A stretch of 34,360 bases of DNA, from NCBI RefSeq assembly GCF_001641695.1, contig NZ_LSEF01000100.1, forward strand, positions 129,071 through 163,430, written 5' to 3'. Numbering within the stretch: position 1 is the first letter of the stretch; each line of letters opens with the position of its first letter. This document shows positions 16,317 through 23,725 of this stretch, piece by piece. This stretch comes from Bradyrhizobium neotropicale (GTDB lineage Bacteria > Pseudomonadota > Alphaproteobacteria > Rhizobiales > Xanthobacteraceae). The position numbers were made by a program, and so were the translations under genes. Under the pieces are notes generated by a model. That model was not told where the DNA came from, did not search any database, and saw nothing but the letters and a program-made list of their open reading frames with translations.

Positions 16317-17009
16317 ATGTTTACGCTGTTTCATCATCCGTTCTGTCCGCATTCGCGCTTCATTCGCCTGATCGTGGGCGAATACGGGCTTGAACTTCGG
16401 CTGACCGAGGAACGCAGCTGGGAACGGCGCGAAGCATTTCTGCTGCTCAACGCAGCGGGCACGACGCCTGTGCTGGTGGATGAGAAGGAGCCGCCGATTC
16501 CGGGCGCGGCCATCATCGCCGAATATCTCGACGAGGCCTATGGCCAGGGGATGGGCGCCAAGCGGCTGATGCCGGACACGATCTCCGAGCGCGTCGAGGT
16601 GCGCCGGCTGATGGCCTGGTTCAACGAGAAATTCTTCGAGGAGGTCTCACACCCGCTGGTGACCGAGCGCATCTACAAGCGCTTCATGAGCGAGGAGAAC
16701 GGCGGCGGCCCACCCTCGGCCGACGTGATGCGCGCCGCCAAGGCCAATGTGCGCTATCATCTGGCCTATATCGGCTGGCTGGCGCAGACGCGCAATTTCC
16801 TCGCCGGCGACCGGCTGACCTACGCGGATCTCGCCGCCGCGGCGCATCTTTCGGCGATCGACTATCTGGGCGACGTGCCATGGAGCGAGGACGACGCAGC
16901 AAAGGCGTGGTACGCGCGGGTGAAATCCCGCCCGTCGTTCCGTCCGCTGCTGAGCGAATGGCTGGCCGGCGTGCCGGCGTCGCGGACCTATGTGGATCTG
17001 GATTTCTGA
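16317..17009 (+). CDS. Glutathione S-transferase family protein
   Basis: Thioredoxin-fold N-terminal domain (about 1-80) plus an all-helical C-terminal domain; 230 residues, normal for the family. FHHPFCPHSRF places a candidate catalytic Cys10 in a CPHS motif, as in omega/beta-like or FzlA-type GSTs; TTPVLVDE supplies the cis-Pro and AAIIAEYLDE the glutathione-binding Glu/Ser-like region. In the C-terminal domain FLAGDRLTYADLAAAAHLSAIDYLG is the usual N-capping box region. In Caulobacter the related FzlA binds FtsZ, so a division role is an alternative to detoxification. ATG start with a weak SD. The stop codon overlaps the likely beginning of queG. Confidence 0.88.
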   Translation: MFTLFHHPFCPHSRFIRLIVGEYGLELRLTEERSWERREAFLLLNAAGTTPVLVDEKEPPIPGAAIIAEYLDEAYGQGMGAKRLMPDTISERVEVRRLMAWFNEKFFEEVSHPLVTERIYKRFMSEENGGGPPSADVMRAAKANVRYHLAYIGWLAQTRNFLAGDRLTYADLAAAAHLSAIDYLGDVPWSEDDAAKAWYARVKSRPSFRPLLSEWLAGVPASRTYVDLDF

Positions 17010-18139
17010 ACTCTGCCTCTGAGCTGTCTGAACTGAAGACGGCGCTTGCGCGCGAGGCGCGAGCGCTCGGCTTCGACTGCATCGGCATCACCGCGCCGGG
17101 CGCGATCGAGAGCGCCGGAAAATACTTTCTCGAATTCATCGCCTCGGGCGGCCATGGCGACATGGACTGGCTCGCCGCGCAACCGGAGCGCCGGGTCGAT
17201 CCGCGCGGGCTGTGGCAGGATGTGCGCAGCGTGATCATGCTCGGCGTCAATTACGGCCCCGACCAGGATCCGCTGACGATCCTTGAGGAGCGCACGCGCG
17301 CGGCGATCTCGGTCTATGCGCAGGGCGACGACTATCACGACATCATCAAGAAGCGCCTCAAAGCGCTGGCGCGCTGGCTGGTTGCGACGGCGCCATCGGA
17401 GGTCAAGGTGTTCGTCGACACCGCGGCGGTAATGGAAAAGCCGCTGGCGCAGGCGGCGCATCTGGGCTGGCAGGGCAAGCATACCAATCTCGTCTCGCGC
17501 GAATTCGGCTCGTGGCTGTTTCTCGGCGCGATCTATACGACGCTCGAGCTGCCACAGGACGAGGCCGAGATCGATCATTGCGGCTCCTGCCACGCGTGTC
17601 TCGACATCTGCCCGACCGCGGCGTTTCCCGCGCCGTACAAGCTCGATGCGCGGCGCTGCATCTCGTACCTCACCATCGAGAACAAGGGACCGATTCCGCG
17701 CGAGTTTCGCAAAGCAATCGGCAACCGCATCTATGGCTGCGACGATTGTCTCGCCGCCTGCCCCTGGAACAAGTTTGCGCAAGAAGGTCGCGAAGCCAAG
17801 CTCGCGGCGCGCGACGAGCTGCGTGCGCCGAGGCTTGCCGAACTTGCGCGTCTCGACGATGCGGCGTTTCGCGCGCTGTTCACGAAGTCGCCGGTGAAGC
17901 GCATCGGCCGCGACCGCTTCCTGCGCAACGTGCTGATCGCGATCGGCAACTCCGGTGATGCGGCGCTGGCGGAGGACGCGCGGCGCTTGCTCGATGATGC
18001 AAGCCCGCTGGTGCGCGGGGCTGCGGTATGGGCGCTGCGGCAGTTGCTGTCGCGAGAGGAGATTGCGACGATCGAGACGGATGCGATTGCCAACGAGAAT
18101 GACGCAAGCGTGCGCGAGGAATGGCAAGCCGCCTCCTAA
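16958..18139 (+). CDS. queG: Epoxyqueuosine reductase
   Basis: Last step of queuosine synthesis: reduces epoxyqueuosine in the wobble base of GUN-anticodon tRNAs, using cobalamin and two [4Fe-4S] clusters. The conserved VFVDTAAVMEKPLA segment has the proposed catalytic Asp. Cluster motifs are CGSCHACLDICP and CDDCLAACPW, followed by a HEAT-like C-terminal part (VRGAAVWALRQLLS). The start is uncertain. ATG 16958 gives 393 residues but overlaps the GST gene by 52 bp, with an extra 16 unusual residues. Homology really begins at about 17006, where CTGA overlaps the GST stop in the place of the usual ATGA, so a CTG start (377 residues) is plausible. Confidence 0.92.
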   Translation: MAGRRAGVADLCGSGFLNSASELSELKTALAREARALGFDCIGITAPGAIESAGKYFLEFIASGGHGDMDWLAAQPERRVDPRGLWQDVRSVIMLGVNYGPDQDPLTILEERTRAAISVYAQGDDYHDIIKKRLKALARWLVATAPSEVKVFVDTAAVMEKPLAQAAHLGWQGKHTNLVSREFGSWLFLGAIYTTLELPQDEAEIDHCGSCHACLDICPTAAFPAPYKLDARRCISYLTIENKGPIPREFRKAIGNRIYGCDDCLAACPWNKFAQEGREAKLAARDELRAPRLAELARLDDAAFRALFTKSPVKRIGRDRFLRNVLIAIGNSGDAALAEDARRLLDDASPLVRGAAVWALRQLLSREEIATIETDAIANENDASVREEWQAAS

Positions 18140-18517
18140 CACTCCACTGTCATGTCCCGCGACCCGGCTACGCCAAGGCTTCGCCGGGGCTTGCAGTGTA
18201 GGGCCGCCGAAGCTTTAGCGTAGGCGGCAGGCGGGGCATCCACTACGCCGCGACTTCTCCGCATCACTCACCGCCTCTGGAATACTGGATCACCCGCTCC
18301 AGTGCGCAATTGCGCACAAGGCGGGTGATGACAGCGAGGAATGAGGAGTACACCGCTCCTGCCCCTCATCCTGAGGAGCGCGCTTGCGCGCGTCTCGAAG
18401 GATGGAGGCCGAGTTGCCGCAGCGGGGCCTGCGTGGTTCGAGACGCGCGTTCCGCGCTCCTCACCATGAGGGTCGGACACCTTGATTTCCCCGCGCGATG
18501 CTTCAAGGTCGCGCATC
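18140..18517. repeat. Repeat-filled intergenic region after queG
   Basis: No gene is seen in this 378-bp stretch. It holds (a) 18251-18332, a copy of the CACCGCCTCTGGAATACTGG repeat with terminal CCCGC/GCGGG arms ending GATGAC, also found at 19941-20038; and (b) an inverted pair of CTCAT..TGAGGAGCGCG-type units at 18362-18405 and 18433-18473, which could fold into one long hairpin. Both are imperfect palindromes typical of Bradyrhizobium intergenic DNA. Confidence 0.7.
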
Positions 18518-19315
18518 ATGACAAACATGCCTTTCTTCACCCGTGACGGCGACACATTCCATCCGACGGAAGTCGCCAACGGCCCCTGGGATCCGAAATC
18601 GCTGCACGGACGCGTCATCGTCGGCCTGCTCGGCTTCGCCATCGAGGAGCGTCATTCGGGCCCGGACTTCGTGCCGGCGCGACTCACCGTCGACATGTTT
18701 CGCCTGCCAACCATCGACAAGCCGATTCAAGTGACGACGCGCCTCGTGCGCGATGGCCTGCGCATCCGTGTGGTCGAGGCGGAATTCTTCTCCGGCGGCG
18801 TCAGCATGGCGCGCGCCTCCTGCCAGCTCTTGCGGCGGACGCAAAATCCGGACGGCAATGTCTGGTCGCCGCCGAACTGGGACGCGCCTAAGCCTGCCGA
18901 CATTCCGCCGCCGACCGATCCGCGGCTCGGCATGAACGGCAAATGGACGACGCGGCCGATCGTCGGCCATATGGGTTCGCTCGGTCCGCGCCGGCTCTGG
19001 ATGAGCGAGGTGCGCGAGCTGGTGGCTGGCGTCGCGATGACGCCGTTCGTTCATGTTGCGACCGGCGCCGACTTCGCCAGCCCCTTTGCCAATGCCGGCG
19101 ACAAGGGGCTCGGCTACATCAACAGCGACGTGACCATCTATCTGCACCGCCTGCCGGTGACGCGATGGATCGGCTTCGAGGTGGTGAACCATCACGCCAC
19201 CGACGGCGTCGCGATCGGCGAATGCTGGCTCTATGACGAACAGGGCCCGATCGGCACGGCGACCGTCGCCGCGCTGGCACAGCGCAAGCCGATGGCGAAG
19301 CCTCCGCCGCCGTAG
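18518..19315 (+). CDS. Thioesterase family protein (double-hotdog, TesB/4HBT_3-like)
   Basis: Likely a cytoplasmic acyl-CoA thioesterase-like protein of 265 residues built of two hotdog folds. Visible first-fold features are LHGRVIVGLLGFAIEE (the central helix with His and Gly), FVPARLTVDMFRLPTID and RASCQLLRR. The second fold has the DFASPFANAGDKGLGYINSD region, a strong family mark, then GFEVVNHHATDGVAIGECWLYDE, in which TDG/GEC corresponds to the end of the second hotdog. I chose ATG 18518, with AAGG 9 nt upstream, over ATG 18482, which has no SD and adds 12 polar residues. The substrate is unknown. It stands alone between two repeat regions. Confidence 0.8.
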   Translation: MTNMPFFTRDGDTFHPTEVANGPWDPKSLHGRVIVGLLGFAIEERHSGPDFVPARLTVDMFRLPTIDKPIQVTTRLVRDGLRIRVVEAEFFSGGVSMARASCQLLRRTQNPDGNVWSPPNWDAPKPADIPPPTDPRLGMNGKWTTRPIVGHMGSLGPRRLWMSEVRELVAGVAMTPFVHVATGADFASPFANAGDKGLGYINSDVTIYLHRLPVTRWIGFEVVNHHATDGVAIGECWLYDEQGPIGTATVAALAQRKPMAKPPPP

Positions 19316-19329
19316 GTTTCACCTCTCGT

Positions 19330-19435
19330 CGTCATTCCGAGGCGCGCGCAGCGCGAGCCCGGAATCCATCGGGCCTCAAGGTTTGCGGGTGAATGGATTC
19401 CGGGCTCGCGCCAATCGGCGCGCCCCGGAATGACG
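19330..19435. repeat. Large inverted repeat between convergent genes
   Basis: The left arm 19330-19369 (starting CGTCATTCCGAGGCGCGC, containing GAGCCCGGAATCCAT) is matched by an inverted right arm 19393-19435 (ATGGATTCCGGGCTCGCG ... CCCGGAATGACG). Short mismatches sit in the middle and 23 nt form the loop. It fills almost all of the gap between the thioesterase gene and the oppositely oriented NTF2-like gene, so it may terminate or stabilise both transcripts. Confidence 0.75.
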
Positions 19436-19447
19436 GATTGGAGAGAG

Positions 19448-19915
19448 CTACACCAAATGCCGCTGCATCTCCGGCCGCGCCTTCAGCTCCGCGCCCTGCT
19501 TGGCGACGATCCTGGCGATGCGCTCCGGCGCGAACTTCAGATCCACAAACGCCGGCGCCGTATTGGCGACCTCGTGATAGCTGACGATCCTGCCGTCGCG
19601 CAGCGTCATGATCGCAACACCCTCGAACATCGCCCGCGCGCCGCCGGCTTCCGGCAAGGTCGAGCGATAGCTGAAAGTGTAGCGGGCATAGAGCGTGGCG
19701 CCGTCCGACACCGGATCGTGCATGTCCCAGCGAAAATCGCTGGCCGTGCGGTAGAACCTGTCGTCGATCATCCCGGCGATTTTCTCGCGACCCGCGAAGG
19801 TGCCATAGAACACGTCGTGATAGACGCCGTCCTCGGTGAACAGTTCGGCAAAGGCCTTGCCGTTGCGCTGCTCGACCGCGTCGCAGAAGGCGCGCAGCAT
19901 GGCGGTGATGGTCAT
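19448..19915 (-). CDS. NTF2-like (SnoaL-type) protein
   Basis: Protein of 155 residues with the alpha+beta cone fold of the nuclear transport factor 2 superfamily: an N-terminal helix AMLRAFCDAVEQRNGKAFAELF, then TEDGVYHDVFYGTFAGREKIAGMI, and strands ending in MTLRDGRIVSYHEVAN, a common SnoaL ending. Such proteins are small enzymes or ligand binders; no specific activity can be given. The ATG is set by a strong SD (GGTGAGGAGAC region, 10 nt upstream). The long open frame extending upstream runs into the alpha/beta hydrolase gene in another frame and is not real. It lies 143 bp after that gene, with a repeat between. Confidence 0.8.
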   Translation of the reverse strand: MTITAMLRAFCDAVEQRNGKAFAELFTEDGVYHDVFYGTFAGREKIAGMIDDRFYRTASDFRWDMHDPVSDGATLYARYTFSYRSTLPEAGGARAMFEGVAIMTLRDGRIVSYHEVANTAPAFVDLKFAPERIARIVAKQGAELKARPEMQRHLV

Positions 19916-19940
19916 CGGCGGTGTCTCCTCACCCTTTCCC

Positions 19941-20038
19941 GTCATGCCCCGGCTTGACCGGGGCATCCAGGGCCGCGGCTTCTCCGTATTCGTCACCGCC
20001 TCTGGAATACTGGATCGTCCGCTTTCTCGGACGATGAC
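19941..20038. repeat. Intergenic palindromic repeat, second copy
   Basis: Starts GTCATGCCCCGGCTTGACCG, contains CACCGCCTCTGGAATACTGG and ends with a CGTCCG/CGGACG stem and GATGAC. It is the counterpart of the copy at 18251-18332, with the spacer inside the final hairpin differing in length and sequence. It sits between two minus-strand genes. Confidence 0.7.
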
Positions 20039-20058
20039 ATCGAATTCTGGGCAGGACT

Positions 20059-20850
20059 TCACCCGAACTCCGCCACCGCGGCAAGGATGCGCGCGATGTC
20101 CTGCGGACGGGACAGGCGGTGATCGCCGTCCTGGATCATGGTCAGCACGACGTCGTCGGCCGGCAGGCGATGCGTCAGCGCGAACGCGTGCTGCCACGGC
20201 ACGTCCGGATCTTTCGCGCCTTGCAGGATGCGAACCGGGCAACCGAGATCGATGGCGCTGCCGAGCACGAGGTGGTTGCGCCCCTCCTCGATCAGGTTCC
20301 GCGTGATCGGATAGGGCGAGCCATCGCCATATTCCGACGGCCTGAGCCAGAGACCCTTGGTCTCGATCTCTTTCTTCACCTGGGGTGAAAAATTCTTCCA
20401 CATCAGTTCCTCGGTGAAATCGGGCGCCGGCGCGATCAGCACCAGACCCGCGAGCGATGCCTTGGTTTTCCCTTGCCGCTTCCTGATCTCGCGCGCGAGC
20501 AGCAGCGCCATCCAGCCGCCCATCGACGAGCCGATCAGAACTTGCGGGCCCTCGCAGAACTGCTCGAACACCGCCACGCTTTCCTCGAGCCAGCGCCCGA
20601 TGGTTCCATCGGCGAAATCGCCGCTGGATTCGCCGTGGCCGGAATAATCGAACCGCACCGAGGCGCGGCCGCGGTCTTTGGCCCAATCGTCCAGCGCCAC
20701 GGCCTTGGTGCCCTGCATGTCCGACTTGAAACCGCCGAGCCAGAGCAGCCCGGGGCCTTGCCCGGCGCGCCTGCGCACCGCGATCTTGCGTGCGGACGGG
20801 CCCTCCCCCACTTCGATGAAGCTCGGCGCATCGGAAATCGCAGGGGTCAT
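20059..20850 (-). CDS. Alpha/beta hydrolase (ABHD10-like serine esterase)
   Basis: Cytoplasmic serine hydrolase of 263 residues. The nucleophile elbow is GSSMGG with Ser109, the likely acid Asp214 is in ILQGAKDPDVPW, and the general base is His244 in QDGDHRLS. The oxyanion region is LLWLGGFKSDMQGTKA, and RASVRFDYSGHGESSG is the conserved strand before it. The overall pattern resembles mitochondrial ABHD10 and bacterial relatives acting on acyl thioesters or acyl glucuronides; the substrate here is not known. ATG 20850 lacks a clear SD. A much longer frame upstream overlaps infC on the other strand and was not taken as coding. Confidence 0.82.
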   Translation of the reverse strand: MTPAISDAPSFIEVGEGPSARKIAVRRRAGQGPGLLWLGGFKSDMQGTKAVALDDWAKDRGRASVRFDYSGHGESSGDFADGTIGRWLEESVAVFEQFCEGPQVLIGSSMGGWMALLLAREIRKRQGKTKASLAGLVLIAPAPDFTEELMWKNFSPQVKKEIETKGLWLRPSEYGDGSPYPITRNLIEEGRNHLVLGSAIDLGCPVRILQGAKDPDVPWQHAFALTHRLPADDVVLTMIQDGDHRLSRPQDIARILAAVAEFG

Positions 20851-21102
20851 GGAACGTTTACTCTGGTTGTGCGGTTTGAGCTGTTCGGGCGCGTTCCCGC
20901 AACGCGGGCCCAATGCCGACATTGACCTTTGGGACGCTTGCGGAACAGAAGCAAGGTGTCTATGTCGAGCAGCGTGCCGATGGGCGTGACCAAAATGCCT
21001 CGCATTTGAGGGTTTTTCGCTTCTCGCACGAGCGACTTGCTTGCCGGCAAACGCATCTTCCTTCAAAATAGCCGCTTCCTTCACAACTTTGGAGAACCAC
21101 CC

Positions 21103-21642
21103 ATTCGTCGTCCCAATAGAGCCCCGGCCCCTGCCGCCAAAGACGGGCCGCGCATCAATGATGATATTCGCAATGCGCAGATCCAGCTGATCGATCAGAC
21201 CGGTGACAACAAAGGCACGGTCGAGACCGTCTTGGCCATCCGGATGGCCCAGGAAGCTGGCATGGATCTGGTCGAGATTTCGCCGAATACCAGCCCTCCC
21301 GTCTGCAAGATCATGGACTACGGGAAGTACAAGTATTCCGCCCAGAAGAAAGCCGCCGAAGCCCGCAAGCGGCAGAAGACCGTCGAGATCAAGGAGATCA
21401 AGCTCCGCCCGATGATCGACGATCACGACTACGACGTGAAGATGCGCGCGATGCAGCGGTTCTTCGAAGAGGGCGACAAGGTCAAGATCACGCTGCGCTA
21501 CCGTGGCCGCGAAATGGCGCACCAGGAGATCGGCACCAAGCTGCTCGACAAGATCAAGAGCGACGTCGCCGAGCTCGCCAAGGTCGAGCAGGACGCCAGG
21601 TTCGAGGGTCGCCAGGTCGTCATGGTGCTGGCGCCACGCTGA
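21103..21642 (+). CDS. infC: Translation initiation factor IF-3, ATT start
   Basis: Binds the 30S subunit, blocks premature 50S joining and checks start-codon/tRNA pairing. From ATT 21103 the product has 179 residues, the normal length: N-terminal domain with INDDIRNAQIQLID and MAQEAGMDLVEISPN, the linker helix rich in Lys/Arg (KYKYSAQKKAAEARKRQK), and the C-terminal domain with VEIKEIKLRP and VKITLRYRGRE. GGAG (21091-21094) lies 8 nt before ATT. The in-frame ATG at 21037 has no SD and would add 22 atypical residues. E. coli infC also starts with ATT, through which IF-3 represses its own translation. A good terminator follows. Confidence 0.93.
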   Translation: MRRPNRAPAPAAKDGPRINDDIRNAQIQLIDQTGDNKGTVETVLAIRMAQEAGMDLVEISPNTSPPVCKIMDYGKYKYSAQKKAAEARKRQKTVEIKEIKLRPMIDDHDYDVKMRAMQRFFEEGDKVKITLRYRGREMAHQEIGTKLLDKIKSDVAELAKVEQDARFEGRQVVMVLAPR

Positions 21643-21669
21643 TGGCAGCTTCTTGAAGCCGAGAGTTCA

Positions 21670-21707
21670 ACGGCCCGTCCGGACATCCGGCGGGCCGTTT
21701 TTGTTTT
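21670..21707 (+). terminator. Rho-independent terminator after infC
   Basis: ACGGCCCG (21670-21677) pairs with CGGGCCGT (21691-21698), with further CCGG pairing possible inside; TTTTTGTTTT follows. It begins 27 bp after the infC stop, so infC is not co-transcribed with rpmI-rplT here, unlike in E. coli. Confidence 0.92.
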
Positions 21708-21732
21708 GTCGAATGTGCAAGCCGCAAGCTGC

Positions 21733-21906
21733 ACCTCTCCCGCTTGCGGGAGAGCATGGGCCGCCTTCGGCGGCCGTCCTCTTAGGAGACGCCGAGGCAA
21801 CGCCTCGGCTATGCCGAAGGCGCGGGTGAGGGTTTTCTCCTCTTGGGGGTTCCCGCTTGCGGAGACACCCTCTCCCCAACCCTCCCCCGCAGGCGGGGGA
21901 GGGAGC
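21733..21906. repeat. Composite palindromic repeat after infC
   Basis: The element opens with CTCTCCCGCTTGCGGGAGAG (21736-21755), continues with short hairpins GGCCGCCTTCGGCGGCC and GCCGAGGCAACGCCTCGGC, and closes with ACCCTCTCCCCAACCCTC and CCCCCGCAGGCGGGGGAGGG. It belongs to the family seen at 12994-13128 and 34326-34360. No coding potential was seen; it fills the gap between infC and the convergent secreted-protein gene. Confidence 0.7.
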
Positions 21907-21924
21907 GCATCGAGCACTGGGCGC

Positions 21925-22329
21925 CTAAGTCCGCGTCGCCTGCCAGGTGCCGCTGCAGCGGTCGCCGGAGATGATGCCGTTCCACGAGCCGGCGCCGTTC
22001 ATGCCGGCGAGGCGGCCGCCGCCACTGGCGTGGGACGCGCCGACCGAGACCTGAACGGCGACGGCGCCCGCGCGATTGACCTTGCCGGAGACCCGGCCGC
22101 CACCGGCGGACGACACCCGGTTGCCGGTCACCGTGAAGGGAACGCTGTAGCCCGAGCTGCAATTGCCGCGGGTGGTGGCAAAAGTGACGTTCCAGACCCC
22201 GTCATAGCCGCCCACACGGGCGTCGGCGGCCGACAGCGGTACGGCCGCGGCGAGCGCGGCAAACAGCGCCAGATGGCGCGGGCGGGTCAGGGCTGACAAA
22301 AATGAGAGCGAGTGCGGGAAATGGGCCAT
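21925..22329 (-). CDS. Small predicted secreted beta-rich protein, unknown function
   Basis: I do not recognise a named family. From ATG 22329 (AGGA 7 nt upstream) the product has 134 residues. A signal peptide is clear: basic start, hydrophobic LALFAALAAAVPLSA, likely cleavage after SAADA near residue 37. The mature part of about 97 residues alternates Gly/Val/Ser and has W-N-V-T-F at its beginning, a GRVSGKVNRAGAVAVQVSVG centre, and SWNGIISGDRCSGTWQA at its end; two Cys (GNCSSG and DRCSGTW) could form a disulfide. The pattern suggests a small beta-barrel or beta-sandwich in the periplasm. An upstream ATG (22452) would add 41 polar residues and hide the signal. Confidence 0.72.
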   Translation of the reverse strand: MAHFPHSLSFLSALTRPRHLALFAALAAAVPLSAADARVGGYDGVWNVTFATTRGNCSSGYSVPFTVTGNRVSSAGGGRVSGKVNRAGAVAVQVSVGASHASGGGRLAGMNGAGSWNGIISGDRCSGTWQATRT

Positions 22330-22552
22330 TTTGGTCCTGCTTCGGCGAGGAGGCGTGGAAATGAGGGTGGCAACCCAAGATAGTCGGCGGGCAGGTTCCG
22401 CCGGTTCATCGTTGCCATTTGGCTTCCGCTCTGTCATAAGCCCAGCCTTCATCGCCCGGCTGATTTAAGGGCTGCCGTGGCGATGTCCGTGCGGGTTCCT
22501 GCCAAAGTGCAAAAACCTGAGCACAATCAACGCTCTAACGAGCATTTTTGAC

Positions 22553-22589
22553 GGCCAGCCGCCTTCGCGGGCGGATTTCTATTGTGGCC
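22553..22589 (+). promoter_or_regulatory. Structured leader of rpmI-rplT
   Basis: GGCCA (22553-22557) pairs with TGGCC (22585-22589), enclosing CCGCC (22559-22563) / GGCGG (22570-22574). The structure ends 1 nt before the SD TAGGAG of rpmI. A small GCTC/GAGC hairpin followed by ATTTTTG lies just upstream (22532-22549). Ribosomal protein L20 is known to repress this operon by binding leader RNA in other bacteria; this leader is a candidate site. Confidence 0.35.
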
Positions 22590-22602
22590 ATAGGAGAGCC
22601 AA

Positions 22603-22803
22603 ATGCCCAAGCTGAAGACCAAATCGGGCGCTAAAAAGCGCTTCAAGGTGACTGCCACCGGCAAAGTGATGCACGCCCAGCGCGGCAAGCGTCACGGCAT
22701 GATCAAGCGGACGAAGAAGCAGATCCGTCAGCTCCGCGGCACCCGCGTGCTGTTCAAGACCGACGGCGACAACGTCAAGAAGTACTTCTTGCCGAACGCC
22801 TGA
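22603..22803 (+). CDS. rpmI: 50S ribosomal protein L35
   Basis: Small basic component of the large ribosomal subunit, 66 residues. The family pattern is plain: PKLKTKSGAKKRFKVTATGK at the start, a KRHGMIKRTKKQIRQLRGT centre, and KKYFLPNA at the end. The ATG follows GGAG at 8 nt. It is the first gene of the rpmI-rplT pair, 79 bp before rplT. infC is on the same strand but 961 bp upstream, behind its own terminator and an inserted opposite-strand gene. Confidence 0.98.
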   Translation: MPKLKTKSGAKKRFKVTATGKVMHAQRGKRHGMIKRTKKQIRQLRGTRVLFKTDGDNVKKYFLPNA

Positions 22804-22882
22804 TCGCGTCCACGATCACATCAGCCGAGCCGCGTTTCGCGCGGCGATCTCAAACCAAAGTCATCTCTGAAGGATTTTTGTC

Positions 22883-23242
22883 ATGTCTCGCGTCAAACGC
22901 GGTGTGACCGCCCACGCCAAGCACAAGAAAGTCTACAAGGCCGCCAAGGGTTTTTACGGCCGCCGCAAGAACACGATCCGCGCCGCCAAGCCGGCCGTGG
23001 AGAAGGCCCAGCAATATGCCTTCCGTGACCGCAAGCGTCGCAAGCGCACCTTCCGCGCGCTCTGGATCCAGCGCCTCAACGCCGCCGTCCGTCCCTTCGG
23101 CCTGACCTACAGCCGATTTATCGACGGCCTCGCCAAGTCGGGCATCACCGTCGACCGCAAGGTGCTGTCGGATCTCGCGATCCGCGAGCCGGCTGCGTTC
23201 CAGGCGATCGCCGAGAAGGCCAAGGCTGCGCTGGCGGCCTGA
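22883..23242 (+). CDS. rplT: 50S ribosomal protein L20
   Basis: Early-assembly protein of the large subunit that binds 23S rRNA and, in many bacteria, represses the infC/rpmI/rplT transcripts. The 119 residues show SRVKRGVTAHAKHKKVYKAA, GFYGRRKN, the DRKRRKRTFRALWIQRLNAA helix and the C-terminal GLTYSRFIDGL domain. SD GAAGGA precedes the ATG at 8 nt. The next gene, 14 bp downstream, is on the opposite strand; no terminator separates them. Confidence 0.98.
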   Translation: MSRVKRGVTAHAKHKKVYKAAKGFYGRRKNTIRAAKPAVEKAQQYAFRDRKRRKRTFRALWIQRLNAAVRPFGLTYSRFIDGLAKSGITVDRKVLSDLAIREPAAFQAIAEKAKAALAA

Positions 23243-23256
23243 AGCCTGCGCTAGCG

Positions 23257-23670
23257 TTAGCGGGTCTTGGGGCCCGCAGCCTTCAGCGCCCGTTGCGAGT
23301 AACGCTGGGCGACCTCCGCCCGGCAGAACGCTGCGAACGAGAGATACATGGTGCCGGACTTGTTCCGGTACTTTCTGTCGCAGACACGCATCTCGCGCTG
23401 GTAGGCGTGTTTCTGCGCGCCGTTGAGGCCGGGCATGAAATCCGCCTCGCATTTCTTCTCGACAGCGGCGCCAAGATCGACGTCGCCGCTCGCGGTCAAC
23501 TGGCAATCCTGAAACACCTTCATCGCGCTCTCGCAGCCGCTTTGCGTGCTGATGGTGTCGACGACCTCGTCCAGCGTCATGGACTTCTCCATGCAAACCA
23601 TGGCGCGCGCCGGCATCCCGGCGACCGACAGAGCGACGACCAGGGCGGCCAGACAGGATCTCAAGAACAT
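23257..23670 (-). CDS. Small predicted secreted Cys-rich protein, unknown function
   Basis: Unrecognised protein of 137 residues. It has a signal peptide (FLRSCLAALVVALSVAGMPARA, cleavage after about residue 23) and a mature helical domain with six Cys at 26, 46, 56, 74, 97 and 116, an even number that would suit three disulfides in the periplasm. Basic and amphipathic helices follow (AQKHAYQREMRVCDRKYR). The ATG has AGGAGA 8 nt upstream, supporting a real gene. It is convergent with rplT and shares its short 3' gap. The frame, SD and signal peptide make it credible; no function is proposed. Confidence 0.75.
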   Translation of the reverse strand: MFLRSCLAALVVALSVAGMPARAMVCMEKSMTLDEVVDTISTQSGCESAMKVFQDCQLTASGDVDLGAAVEKKCEADFMPGLNGAQKHAYQREMRVCDRKYRNKSGTMYLSFAAFCRAEVAQRYSQRALKAAGPKTR

Positions 23671-23725
23671 CGCGTCATCTCCTTGTATCCCCCTTGGTGC
23701 CCAGCCGATGCGCGAGGTTCAACCC

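Noticed and set aside
19916..20686. Long minus-strand extension of the NTF2-like frame
   Set aside because: The extension runs through a repeat and then out of frame through the hydrolase gene; a strong SD supports the start at 19915.
20851..21522. Upstream extension of the alpha/beta hydrolase frame, reaching across infC
   Set aside because: It overlaps infC on the opposite strand and shows no homology; the conserved hydrolase begins at 20850.
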